Assembly (NCBI GenBank): GCA_017561085.1
Contig: JAFZDQ010000128.1
Span: forward strand, 1-45,484
Direction: 5' to 3'
Length of the DNA: 45,484 nucleotides
DNA from: Lachnospiraceae bacterium
GTDB taxonomy: Bacteria > Bacillota > Clostridia > Lachnospirales > Lachnospiraceae
Shown here: in pieces, positions 18,407 to 26,280 of the stretch
How positions within the stretch are numbered: the stretch's first letter is position 1
Layout: every line of letters starts with the position of its first letter
Program-made: the position numbers and the translations under genes
The notes under the pieces: generated by a model
What the model was told of the DNA's origin: nothing
Databases searched by the model: none
What the model saw: only the letters and a program-made list of their open reading frames with translations

Positions 18407-19915
18407 ATGGAAATGTTTGCAACCTTTTGGGCTCTCGTTCCTCCCATCGTAGCTATCGTACTGGCTTTGATTACCAAAGAAGTGTACAGTTCACTTTTTA
18501 TCGGTATCGTAGTGGGCGGCTTTTTCTATGCCGGCAACTTTGAAGGAACCCTGAACCATATTTATCACGACGGTTTTCTTGCCGTATTATCCGACGGATA
18601 TAATGTCGGAATTTTAATTTTCCTTGTTATCTTAGGCGCTATGGTGTGCCTGATGAACCGTGCCGGCGGTAGTGCGGCATTCGGACGCTTTGCAGCCACA
18701 CACATCAAATCCAGAGTTGGCGCACAGCTCGCTACCATCGCTCTGGGCGTACTGATTTTCATTGATGACTATTTCAACTGCCTTACCGTAGGTAGCGTAA
18801 TGCGACCCGTTACGGACCAGCACAAGGTATCCCGTGCAAAGCTGGCATACTTAATCGATGCGACAGCAGCACCGGTTTGTATCATTGCTCCCATTTCTTC
18901 CTGGGCTGCAGCTGTATCCGGTTTTGTTGAGGGTGAAGACGGTTTCTCCCTTTTCATCAGCGCAATCCCTTACAATTTCTATGCACTTTTCACCATTTTA
19001 ATGATGGTTGTTCTGGTTGCCATGAAGGTTGACTTCGGTCCCATGAAGAAATACGAACTCAACGCAATGAACGGTGATTTATTCACAGACCAGGATGAAA
19101 TGAAAGAAGAAAGCACTTATGTAAATCCCAAAGGCAAAGTAATCGACCTGATTATTCCCATTGCCATACTGATTGTATGTTGCGTTATCGGTATGATTTA
19201 TACCGGCGGTTTCTTCTCCGGTGAAAGCTTTGTAGCTTCCTTCTCCAACTGTGACGCTTCCGTAGGACTTGCTATCGGCAGCCTTGTTGCTTTACTTGTT
19301 ACCATCATCATTTATTTAATCAGAAGAGTCCTTACTTTCTCTGATTGTATGGAATGTATTCCCGCAGGCTTTAAGGCAATGGTTCCCGCAATCCTTATTT
19401 TAACCTTTGCATGGACCTTAAAGGCTATGACCGACAGCCTCGGCGCGAAAGAATTCGTAGCTGCAGCTATGGAACAGAACGCAGGTGCACTGATGAACTT
19501 CCTGCCTGCTATTATCTTCCTGGTTGGTTGCTTCCTTGCATTCTCAACCGGTACTTCATGGGGAACCTTCGGCATCTTAATCCCTATCGTAGTTGCCGTA
19601 TTTGCAAACTCCAACCACGAACTGATGATTATTTCCATCTCTGCTTGTATGGCAGGTGCTGTATGCGGTGACCACTGCTCTCCTATTTCCGATACTACCA
19701 TCATGGCAAGTGCCGGAGCACAGTGCAAGCATGTAAATCACGTATCCACACAGCTTCCTTATGCACTCTTAGTGGCTGCAGTTTCCTTCGTAACCTATAT
19801 CGTTGCAGGTTTTGTACAGAATGCTTGGATTACACTTCCTATCGGTGCTGTACTTCTCATTCTTGTTTTATTTGTTATTAAGAACTTATCTGACAAAAAG
19901 ACAGCAGAAGCATAA
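18407..19915 (+). CDS. NhaC-family Na+/H+ antiporter
   Basis: A 502-aa polytopic membrane protein with about 11-13 hydrophobic segments. It matches the Na_H_antiporter (NhaC) family: conserved acidic membrane motif IDDYFNCLTVGSVMRPVTD, the GTSWGTFGI loop and CGDHCSPISDTTIMASAGA. Such proteins exchange Na+ (or, in related members, organic ions such as malate/lactate or amines) for H+. Na+ extrusion would be consistent with a Na+-type ATP synthase at the left of the window, but this is inference. The ATG follows AAAGGAA. It is a single gene between its own promoter and a strong terminator. Confidence 0.88.
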   Translation: MEMFATFWALVPPIVAIVLALITKEVYSSLFIGIVVGGFFYAGNFEGTLNHIYHDGFLAVLSDGYNVGILIFLVILGAMVCLMNRAGGSAAFGRFAATHIKSRVGAQLATIALGVLIFIDDYFNCLTVGSVMRPVTDQHKVSRAKLAYLIDATAAPVCIIAPISSWAAAVSGFVEGEDGFSLFISAIPYNFYALFTILMMVVLVAMKVDFGPMKKYELNAMNGDLFTDQDEMKEESTYVNPKGKVIDLIIPIAILIVCCVIGMIYTGGFFSGESFVASFSNCDASVGLAIGSLVALLVTIIIYLIRRVLTFSDCMECIPAGFKAMVPAILILTFAWTLKAMTDSLGAKEFVAAAMEQNAGALMNFLPAIIFLVGCFLAFSTGTSWGTFGILIPIVVAVFANSNHELMIISISACMAGAVCGDHCSPISDTTIMASAGAQCKHVNHVSTQLPYALLVAAVSFVTYIVAGFVQNAWITLPIGAVLLILVLFVIKNLSDKKTAEA

Positions 19916-19957
19916 ACGAAAATCTTTTAAAACTGTAAAGAATAGCGGAAATAAAAT

Positions 19958-20000
19958 AAGTCCCCTGACCGGAGCATCCGGACAGGGGACTGTTTCTTTG
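19958..20000. terminator. Terminator between the nhaC-like and DUF1858 genes
   Basis: AGTCCCCTG-A-CCGG pairs with CCGG-A-CAGGGGACT around AGCAT, then TTTCTTTG. It ends the antiporter transcript and could also serve the converging DUF1858 gene. Confidence 0.85.
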
Positions 20001-20023
20001 CACATATAAACCAGATAAAATCT

Positions 20024-20215
20024 TTATACAGCTGCAATCTTCGCCATTAATTCATTGATATCCATACCATGAACCATAGCCGCATCTTCAAGGCTTTCAG
20101 CCTGTGCGGAAGGACAGCCGAGGCAATGCATGCCTGCTTCTAACAGAACTCCTGCAACAGCGGGATTGGTTCTTAAAATTTCACCGATTGTCATGTCTTT
20201 GGTGATTTCTGCCAT
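20024..20215 (-). CDS. DUF1858 domain protein
   Basis: A 63-aa cytoplasmic protein consisting of a single DUF1858 domain. The family is often linked to hybrid-cluster or ScdA-type iron-sulfur repair proteins. The two cysteines form C-x2-C in the motif [20 protein letters not shown] perfect AAGGAGGT ribosome site precedes the ATG at 20215. It is transcribed away from pflB, sharing a 284-bp intergenic region with it. A redox or metal-related role is plausible but not shown. Confidence 0.85.
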   Translation of the reverse strand: MAEITKDMTIGEILRTNPAVAGVLLEAGMHCLGCPSAQAESLEDAAMVHGMDINELMAKIAAV

Positions 20216-20398
20216 CTCAAATTACCTCCTTAACAAACAATTACCCGATACCGTGCGTTTGCATGTCGGCATCTGAACTCTTACAGTATAATACTTTCCC
20301 TTCTTTCTGGCAAGTTTATCAATCGATTATTTTTCCACAAACACGACAAAATATATCTCAAAATACCGCTTTGTATAGAAAAAAGTACATTCCCTTGC

Positions 20399-20427
20399 TT
20401 GACCTTGCAACTTCTGTAACATATAAT
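20399..20427 (+). promoter_or_regulatory. Strong promoter of the split pfl operon
   Basis: TTGACC (20399-20404) and a perfect TATAAT (20422-20427) with a 17-bp spacer. The expected start is near 20434 and the leader is about 66 nt. Confidence 0.85.
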
Positions 20428-20441
20428 AAAAGTACGGTATC

Positions 20442-20458
20442 AGCATAATTTTTATGCT
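20442..20458 (+). promoter_or_regulatory. Inverted repeat at the 5' end of the pfl transcript
   Basis: AGCATAA-TTT-TTATGCT, seven-base arms about eight bases past the predicted start. It could be an mRNA-stabilising 5' hairpin or an operator. A related CATAA/TTATG palindrome lies before the pflA gene (25062-25081). Confidence 0.5.
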
Positions 20459-20499
20459 CAAATAAATCAAACAAATTAATTTTAGGAGGCTTACGCAAA

Positions 20500-22539
20500 A
20501 TGAGACCAGAATGGAACAATTTTGTAGGCGGCAAGTGGGAGAACGAAGTTAACGTACGTGACTTCATCCAGAAAAACTATCATCCTTATGATGGTGACGA
20601 ATCCTTCTTAGCTGAGGCTACACAGGACACAAAAGACTTATGGCAGATGGTACTTGAATTACAGAAAAAGGAACGTGAAGCAGGCGGCGTTCTTGATATG
20701 GATACCAAGGTTGTATCTACTATCGTTTCTCACGGCCCCGGCTATCTTGACAAATCCAAAGAAAAAATCGTTGGATTCCAGACAGATAAGCCCTTCAAGC
20801 GTTCTCTTCAGCCTTACGGCGGTATCAGAATGGCAGAAAAAGCTTGTTCCGATAACGGATATGAAGTAGATCCTGAAATCAGTGAATTCTTCTCTACTCA
20901 CAGAAAGACTCACAATGCAGGATGTTTCGATGCTTACAATGATGAAATGAGAGCTTGCCGTTCTTCACACATCATTACAGGTCTTCCGGATGCTTACGGA
21001 CGTGGACGTATCATCGGTGACTACAGACGTGTTGCTCTGTACGGTATTGATTTCTTAATTCAGGACAAACTTGCTCAGAAAGCATCTACAGGACGTGTTA
21101 TGACAGATGACATCATCCGTCTCCGTGAAGAACTTTCCGAACAGATCGTTGCATTAAAGCAGATGAAAGTTATGGCAGCTTCCTATGGTTGCGATATTTC
21201 CAAACCTGCTACTAACGTAAAAGAAGCTATCCAGGCTACTTACTTTGGTTATTTATGTGCTGTTAAGGAACAGAACGGTGCTGCTATGTCCCTCGGACGT
21301 ACATCCACATTCCTTGACTGCTACGCTGAAAGAGACCTTGCTAACGGTACTTTCACAGAATCTGAAATTCAGGAATTCGTTGATCACTTCATCATGAAAT
21401 TACGTTGCATCAAGTTTGCTCGTACACCTGAATACAACCAGATCTTCGCTGGTGACCCTGTATGGGTAACCGAATCCTTAGCAGGTGTTGGTGTTGACGG
21501 ACGTCACTTAGTTTCCAAGATGAGCTTCCGTTACTTACACACATTAACAAACTTAGGCGCAAGCCCTGAACCCAACTTAACAGTTCTCTGGTCTCCCAGA
21601 CTTCCCGAGAACTTCAAGAAATACTGTGCTAAGATGTCTATCCTGACCTCTTCCATCCAGTATGAAAACGATGAACTTATGAGACCTGACCACAGTGATG
21701 ACTACGGTATCGCTTGTTGTGTATCTTCCATGGTTATCGGTAAGGAAATGCAGTTCTTCGGCGCACGTGCAAACCTTGCTAAGTGTCTGCTTTACTCCTT
21801 AAACGGTGGTGTTGACGAAGTAACCAAGAAACAGGTTGGTCCTAAGTATCGTCCTGTATCCGGTGACGTTCTTGAATATGATGACGTTATGGATAAATTC
21901 GTAGACATGATCGAATGGATGGCTGACGTTTATGTTAATACACTTAACGTAATCCACTATATGCATGACAAATACTGCTATGAAAGAGCTGAAATGGCAC
22001 TTCATGACAGAGATGTTAAGAGATACTTCGCAACAGGTGTTGCAGGTCTTTCCATCGTAGCTGACTCCTTATCTGCTATTAAGTATGCTAAGGTAGAAGT
22101 TATCAGAGATGAAGACGGCGTTATCGTTGACTTCAAGACAACAGGTGACTTCCCTAAATACGGAAACGATGATGACCGTGTAGATAGCATTGCTCAGGAA
22201 ATCGTTACTAAGTTCATGACAGCTATCAGAAGACATCATACCTACAGAAACGGTATCCCTACAACCTCTATCCTTACAATTACATCTAACGTAACTTATG
22301 GTAAGGCTACAGGTAACACACCTGACGGACGTAAGAAAGGACAGCCTTTCGCACCCGGTGCTAACCCGATGCACGGACGTGATACTCACGGTGCAGTAGC
22401 TTCCTTATCTTCCGTTTCCAAGCTTCCTTTCAAGGATGCACAGGATGGTATCTCCAATACCTTCACTATCATCCCCGGAGCTCTTGGTAAAGAAGATCAG
22501 GTATTCGCTGGCGATATCGAAATCGACTTAGGAAACTAA
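20500..22539 (+). CDS. pflB: Pyruvate formate-lyase catalytic chain lacking the glycyl-radical domain
   Basis: Catalyses pyruvate + CoA to acetyl-CoA + formate in anaerobic fermentation. The 679-aa protein matches PFL from the N-terminus through the catalytic Cys406-Cys407 pair (GIACCVSSM) and the late motif [20 protein letters not shown]. It then stops at [19 protein letters not shown], where one-piece PFL (about 760 aa) continues into the glycyl-radical domain. That domain is encoded separately at 22802-23047, and 679 + 81 gives 760. The gene has its own AGGAGG site and a normal stop, so this is not a frameshift. It is first in a three-gene operon driven by a near-consensus promoter. The activity of the split pair is inferred. 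Confidence 0.95.
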   Translation: MRPEWNNFVGGKWENEVNVRDFIQKNYHPYDGDESFLAEATQDTKDLWQMVLELQKKEREAGGVLDMDTKVVSTIVSHGPGYLDKSKEKIVGFQTDKPFKRSLQPYGGIRMAEKACSDNGYEVDPEISEFFSTHRKTHNAGCFDAYNDEMRACRSSHIITGLPDAYGRGRIIGDYRRVALYGIDFLIQDKLAQKASTGRVMTDDIIRLREELSEQIVALKQMKVMAASYGCDISKPATNVKEAIQATYFGYLCAVKEQNGAAMSLGRTSTFLDCYAERDLANGTFTESEIQEFVDHFIMKLRCIKFARTPEYNQIFAGDPVWVTESLAGVGVDGRHLVSKMSFRYLHTLTNLGASPEPNLTVLWSPRLPENFKKYCAKMSILTSSIQYENDELMRPDHSDDYGIACCVSSMVIGKEMQFFGARANLAKCLLYSLNGGVDEVTKKQVGPKYRPVSGDVLEYDDVMDKFVDMIEWMADVYVNTLNVIHYMHDKYCYERAEMALHDRDVKRYFATGVAGLSIVADSLSAIKYAKVEVIRDEDGVIVDFKTTGDFPKYGNDDDRVDSIAQEIVTKFMTAIRRHHTYRNGIPTTSILTITSNVTYGKATGNTPDGRKKGQPFAPGANPMHGRDTHGAVASLSSVSKLPFKDAQDGISNTFTIIPGALGKEDQVFAGDIEIDLGN

Positions 22540-22580
22540 TTTAAGACTTTAATCATTCATCTTACAGGGAGGTAACCAAC

Positions 22581-22784
22581 ATGGACCAGAAAGCAATGAT
22601 AGACGATCTTGTAAAGATGCTGGACGCCGGAATGGCGCAGGGTGTCGGTCATGTAAATGTAGACACTGATTTATCAAGCAAGGAATCCAAGAATGTACAG
22701 ACAATGGGATGTTCGGATTGTTCCAGAACACCGCTTGCCTGCAGTGTTCCTACCCTGCAGGATGGATTAGATGATTTTCACTAA
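22581..22784 (+). CDS. Small Cys-tailed paralogue of the PFL radical domain, unknown role
   Basis: A 67-aa protein encoded between the two PFL chains, with GGGAGG before its ATG and 41 and 17 bp to its neighbours. Residues 10-27 (LVKMLDAGMAQGVGHVNV) align without gaps to residues 12-29 of the neighbouring radical-domain protein ([18 protein letters not shown]), with 8 of 18 identical. The second half has no RVSGYA glycyl loop. It carries instead MGCSDCSRTPLAC, giving C-x2-C-x6-C (Cys44, 47, 54). It therefore cannot hold the glycyl radical. It might occupy the same docking site on the large chain, or sense redox state or metal. I do not know of a described function. Confidence 0.85.
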   Translation: MDQKAMIDDLVKMLDAGMAQGVGHVNVDTDLSSKESKNVQTMGCSDCSRTPLACSVPTLQDGLDDFH

Positions 22785-22801
22785 ACAGGAGGTAAAAAAT
22801 C

Positions 22802-23047
22802 ATGGCAGCAGTAAGTGAAGCTCAGGTACAGAACCTGGTATCATTATTAGATGGTTATTCAGTAAAAGGTGGACATCACCTTAACGTTAACGTATTAAAC
22901 AGAGATACATTATTAGATGCTCAGCAGCATCCTGAAAACTATCCTCAGCTTACAATCCGTGTTTCCGGATACGCTGTTAACTTCATTAAGTTAACACCCG
23001 AACAGCAGGCTGACGTTATTTCTCGTACATTCCACGAATCTATCTAA
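22802..23047 (+). CDS. Stand-alone PFL glycyl-radical domain
   Basis: An 81-aa protein equal to the C-terminal domain of pyruvate formate-lyase: [20 protein letters not shown], then [15 protein letters not shown], ending RTFHESI. The radical glycine is Gly56, 25 residues from the C-terminus, as in the Escherichia coli enzyme (Gly734). It resembles GrcA/YfiD, the spare radical domain that rescues oxygen-cleaved PFL, but here the large chain has no such domain of its own, so this should be an obligate subunit. An AGGAGG site precedes its ATG. It is the last gene of the operon, followed by a terminator. It is expected to be activated by PflA (25189-25938). Confidence 0.95.
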   Translation: MAAVSEAQVQNLVSLLDGYSVKGGHHLNVNVLNRDTLLDAQQHPENYPQLTIRVSGYAVNFIKLTPEQQADVISRTFHESI

Positions 23048-23065
23048 TTTAGTTTAACGGAATAT

Positions 23066-23104
23066 GAAAAACCCGCTTCGTAAGAAGCGGGTTTTATTTT
23101 TTGC
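23066..23104 (+). terminator. Terminator of the split pfl operon
   Basis: AAAACCCGCTTC-GTAA-GAAGCGGGTTTT followed by ATTTTTTT: a 12-bp perfect stem with a tetraloop. It lies 18 bp after the radical-domain stop and before the converging GGDEF gene. Confidence 0.92.
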
Positions 23105-23137
23105 ATCAAACTTTCGTGCATTAATTCTATTTAGACA

Positions 23138-25024
23138 TTACTTCATCTGCAACAGCAGTTTATCTTTTTTCTTTTGGGCATACATCCTGTCATCCGCAAG
23201 CTGCAGACACGCTGTCAGGGACAAATCCTTCTCTTCATCGATGCTGCAGATTCCATAACTTGCGCTAAACGGATAGGGCTTCTTTGCCCTTCTTTCTTCT
23301 TCCTGCATTTCTATAGGGAATGCTTCCCTGAACTGCTTTTCCCTTTCGTTTGTATCGCCAAACAGCAGAAGCGAAAACTCATCTCCGCCTACGCGGGCGC
23401 ATATTTCATTTTCACCAACAAGTCTCTTCAATACACTGGCAAGTCTGCGAAGCGCATCATCCCCCTCGGGATGTCCGTAAGTATCGTTAATCTGCTTAAG
23501 TCCGTTCATATCAATGCTGACAATTCCCAAATACTTCCCTTCCTTCAGTGCTTTGACACGAAGCACACGAAGCTGCTTTTCAAAACCTCTTCGGTTCAGA
23601 ATTCCGGTCAGGGAATCCTTATGATAAAGCTGCTTAATAATTTCCAGATTCTCTATCTCACGGTGCATTTTTTCATTTTCGATGGCACTGGCAATAACTG
23701 TCAGATAAGAACGGGTATAGTCCGTAACCCACCGGTTTCCTTTCATACCGGTAACAAAGTAACCATGGGCTTTATTCTTGTAATGAATAGGGAATACCAG
23801 ATAACCTTCAGGACCGTTTTCTTCCAAAATCCGCTCCGGCAAAATATACTTTCTGTCAAACTCTTCCATATAATTAGCGCCATTTCTGCTACCGTCAAAA
23901 ATCCGCCTCAGCACCATGAAGTCCGAATAACAGCTTTCTTTTTCGACAGCATCAATCCCTTTATCTTCTTCGCACAGGCAAACATATGCAATATGACCGC
24001 CTACGTGCGCAAAATATTTATCCGCAATCCGATAGTAATCATCTTCTTCAAAACTATCCTGGGTTTCCATGCTCATAAAGAAAGACTGTCTAAAGATTTT
24101 TTTCTGTAATTCAATCTCCCTACGTAACCATTCATAATAACTGCCGTCCTCTTCTTCGGTAGTGGCACAACCGCAACTTTCACGCAGCTGCAGGGTAGGT
24201 TTCACCCATTCTACCATATCCTGGGAACGGCCGTTGCAAACATTGTCTATCATTTCTACTGCTTTAACGCCCATTTCCACAAAAGGAACCCTGAAGCTGG
24301 TAATCGCCGGCTGATAACGACGCACCTCTAAAATATCATCATATCCCGTCACACAGACATCCTCAGGAACACGAAGTCCTCTGGCACGAAGCTCGTCACA
24401 AACAGAAAGCGCCATATAATCATTGGCACAAACAATGGCCTGCGGATAGGTTTCCCTTCCTTCCATAAACCAGTCAATGGCCTGTTTGCCCTTTTCTACC
24501 CAAAAATCACCTTCAAACATCATATGGGGATGAATAGGGATATCCTTCTCCATCATCACATCTAAAAAACCCTGATAGCGCAACTGGGCATCCATTCTGG
24601 ATAAGGTTCCGGACATAAAGCACACATCACGAACACCATGTTCTTCTACCAAATGACGTGTAATTTCTTCTATTGCTGCACGCTGTTCCACCTTTACATT
24701 ATAAAAACCTTCTCTGGGATCCTTCAAATATACCACCGGGCAGGTTGCATTCTTTTTCAAAACACTATACAACTCTTCTCCCATGCCGTCGATATCAAAA
24801 GTATCTTCCCCTACGATAATACCGTCAAACATACTGATATCGGGAATCTGGATAACGGCCTTTTCGCCCTCTGCATAAAGGACATTATCGCCGTACGCAC
24901 CGAAATTACAAAACACAAAAGCATCATAACCTAAGTCCTTTGACTTGCGTATGATACCTTTTAACATATTTTCCTGTAATTCCAGGGTTACTTCACCCAT
25001 AAAAACCCCAATACGTTTTCTCAT
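23138..25024 (-). CDS. Soluble LacI-type sensor fused to a GGDEF diguanylate cyclase
   Basis: 628 aa, cytoplasmic: no signal peptide or membrane helix. Residues 1 to about 285 form a LacI/periplasmic-binding-type ligand domain (segments AIVCANDYMALSVCDELRARG and VCVTGYDD are typical) but without the LacI DNA-binding head. A middle GAF-like region (about 300-450) follows, then a GGDEF domain (about 460-620) with an intact RVGGDEF (Gly546-Phe550) and DSLTGILNRRGF. It should make c-di-GMP from GTP in response to a small ligand. No RxxD inhibitory site is seen five residues before GGDEF (ENEI). The ATG at 25024 has GGAG nine bases upstream. It lies in opposite orientation between the pfl operon and pflA. 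Confidence 0.88.
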   Translation of the reverse strand: MRKRIGVFMGEVTLELQENMLKGIIRKSKDLGYDAFVFCNFGAYGDNVLYAEGEKAVIQIPDISMFDGIIVGEDTFDIDGMGEELYSVLKKNATCPVVYLKDPREGFYNVKVEQRAAIEEITRHLVEEHGVRDVCFMSGTLSRMDAQLRYQGFLDVMMEKDIPIHPHMMFEGDFWVEKGKQAIDWFMEGRETYPQAIVCANDYMALSVCDELRARGLRVPEDVCVTGYDDILEVRRYQPAITSFRVPFVEMGVKAVEMIDNVCNGRSQDMVEWVKPTLQLRESCGCATTEEEDGSYYEWLRREIELQKKIFRQSFFMSMETQDSFEEDDYYRIADKYFAHVGGHIAYVCLCEEDKGIDAVEKESCYSDFMVLRRIFDGSRNGANYMEEFDRKYILPERILEENGPEGYLVFPIHYKNKAHGYFVTGMKGNRWVTDYTRSYLTVIASAIENEKMHREIENLEIIKQLYHKDSLTGILNRRGFEKQLRVLRVKALKEGKYLGIVSIDMNGLKQINDTYGHPEGDDALRRLASVLKRLVGENEICARVGGDEFSLLLFGDTNEREKQFREAFPIEMQEEERRAKKPYPFSASYGICSIDEEKDLSLTACLQLADDRMYAQKKKDKLLLQMK

Positions 25025-25061
25025 TATTTCCAACTCCAACTCCAAATTTTACCCAGTATAA

Positions 25062-25081
25062 ATATCATAACTTTATGATAT
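25062..25081. promoter_or_regulatory. Palindrome between the GGDEF gene and pflA
   Basis: ATATCATAACTTTATGATAT, nine-base perfect arms with a two-base centre, lies 38 bp before the GGDEF gene ATG. It overlaps a weak minus-strand promoter (TTATAT-17-TATACT). It may be an operator for that gene, and pflA lies divergently about 110 bp away. Confidence 0.5.
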
Positions 25082-25126
25082 AATTGTATCTTTTTTCCGT
25101 ATATTTTTCAATAGTGAATCTCCACA

Positions 25127-25155
25127 TTGGCATTTTGCTCAAATTCTGTTATACT
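25127..25155 (+). promoter_or_regulatory. Promoter of pflA
   Basis: TTGGCA (25127-25132) and TATACT (25150-25155) with a 17-bp spacer; leader about 27 nt. Confidence 0.75.
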
Positions 25156-25188
25156 ATTTTGTAAGATACCAAGTAAAGGAGTAGTTCT

Positions 25189-25938
25189 ATGCAAGGCAGA
25201 ATTCATTCACTGGAAAGCTTCGGCACCGTTGACGGACCCGGCACCAGATTCGTCGTATTTGTACAAGGTTGTCCCATGCGCTGCGCTTATTGTCACAATC
25301 CTGACACCTGGGCCATGAACGGCGGAACCCTGATGGAGGCCGAAGAAATTTTTGAACAATACAAAAGAAACGAACCTTTTTACAAAGGAGGCGGCATCAC
25401 CGTCACAGGCGGCGAACCGCTGATGCAGGTAGATTTCTTAATTGATTTATTCACCATCGCCAAGGCAAACAATGTCCACACCTGTATTGATACATCAGGT
25501 ATTGCCTATAAACCCACAAATACCGCTTTTATCGAAAAGCTGGACAAGCTGATGACTCTTACCGATTTGGTCATGCTGGATATCAAGCATATCGATCCCG
25601 CTAAACATTTAGAGCTTACCAAACAGCCTAACGAAGGTATCCTGGCCTTTGTCAGCTACCTGGAAGAAAAAGGGGTAGACATGTGGATCAGACACGTGGT
25701 TGTGCCCGGTATTACCGATGATGATAAATACCTGTTTGACTTAGGATACTTTATCGGACAGTTTAAGAACCTGAAGGCACTTGATGTGCTTCCTTACCAT
25801 ACCATGGGCGAAAATAAATACGAAAAGCTGGGCATTGAATATCCCTTAAAGGGCGTGCCTCCCATGGAAAAAAGTAAGATTGTGGAAAAGAAGGCGGTAA
25901 TCCTCGACGGCATCCGCAAACGCAGGAGTGAAAAATAA
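25189..25938 (+). CDS. pflA: Pyruvate formate-lyase activating enzyme
   Basis: Radical-SAM enzyme that abstracts a hydrogen from the PFL glycine, creating the catalytic radical. The 249-aa length is normal. The [4Fe-4S] motif C-x3-C-x2-C is Cys28-Cys32-Cys35 (GCPMRCAYC), the SAM-contact motif is VTGGEPLMQ, and the conserved TVDGPGTR is near the N-terminus. It must act on the separate 81-aa radical-domain protein rather than on a fused domain. AAAGGAG precedes the ATG. It has its own promoter, unlike species where pflA directly follows pflB; the GGDEF gene lies between. Confidence 0.95.
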   Translation: MQGRIHSLESFGTVDGPGTRFVVFVQGCPMRCAYCHNPDTWAMNGGTLMEAEEIFEQYKRNEPFYKGGGITVTGGEPLMQVDFLIDLFTIAKANNVHTCIDTSGIAYKPTNTAFIEKLDKLMTLTDLVMLDIKHIDPAKHLELTKQPNEGILAFVSYLEEKGVDMWIRHVVVPGITDDDKYLFDLGYFIGQFKNLKALDVLPYHTMGENKYEKLGIEYPLKGVPPMEKSKIVEKKAVILDGIRKRRSEK

Positions 25939-25973
25939 CCCTCTTTTTCCCAAAATAATTTTTCATAATATAC

Positions 25974-26002
25974 TTGTATTTAAAATACATTTATATTAAA
26001 AT
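25974..26002 (+). promoter_or_regulatory. Putative promoter of the ferredoxin gene
   Basis: TTGTAT (25974-25979) and TAAAAT (25997-26002), 17 bp apart, in a very AT-rich gap. A small inverted repeat TTGATA/TATCAA (26015-26032) follows in the leader. Read-through from pflA is also possible since no terminator is seen between them. Confidence 0.45.
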
Positions 26003-26066
26003 AAGAACTGGAGATTGATATTTTATTATCAATAAGGATTTTTTATCTATAAGGAGGATTAGTATT

Positions 26067-26237
26067 ATGGCATATGTTATTTCCGACGCTTGTATTTCTT
26101 GTGGTGCTTGTGCAGGACAGTGTCCCGTAGGCGCTATCTCAGAAGGAGACGGCAAATTTGAAATCGATGCTGCTACATGTATCAACTGTGGTTCTTGTGC
26201 AGGTGGATGTCCTGTAGGCGCTATTGTTGAAGAATAA
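26067..26237 (+). CDS. 2[4Fe-4S] ferredoxin
   Basis: A 56-aa clostridial-type ferredoxin, an electron carrier. Two near-identical cluster motifs are present, CISCGACAGQCPVGAI and CINCGSCAGGCPVGAI, each C-x2-C-x2-C-x3-CP. The gene starts at ATG 26067 after AAGGAGGA and ends at TAA 26237. Its place after pflA suggests it might reduce the PflA cluster, but clostridial ferredoxins serve many enzymes, so this is only contextual. Confidence 0.95.
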   Translation: MAYVISDACISCGACAGQCPVGAISEGDGKFEIDAATCINCGSCAGGCPVGAIVEE

Positions 26238-26242
26238 AAACA

Positions 26243-26280
26243 GCCAAAGCGTTCAATCAAACGATTGAACGCTTTTTTCT
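26243..26280 (+). terminator. Terminator after ferredoxin, overlapping the MerR-like gene end
   Basis: AAAGCGTTCAATC pairs with GATTGAACGCTTT around AAAC, followed by TTTT. The last codons and the stop (26257-26259) of the converging MerR-like gene lie inside the hairpin. Confidence 0.85.

Noticed and set aside
22537-22802. PFL split explained as a frameshift or sequencing error
   Set aside because: The three frames each have a strong ribosome site, an ATG and a proper stop, and the middle gene encodes a distinct protein, so a simple frameshift does not fit.
23174-24109. A 311-codon plus-strand frame opposite the GGDEF gene
   Set aside because: Antisense shadow of a conserved domain protein; composition is not protein-like.
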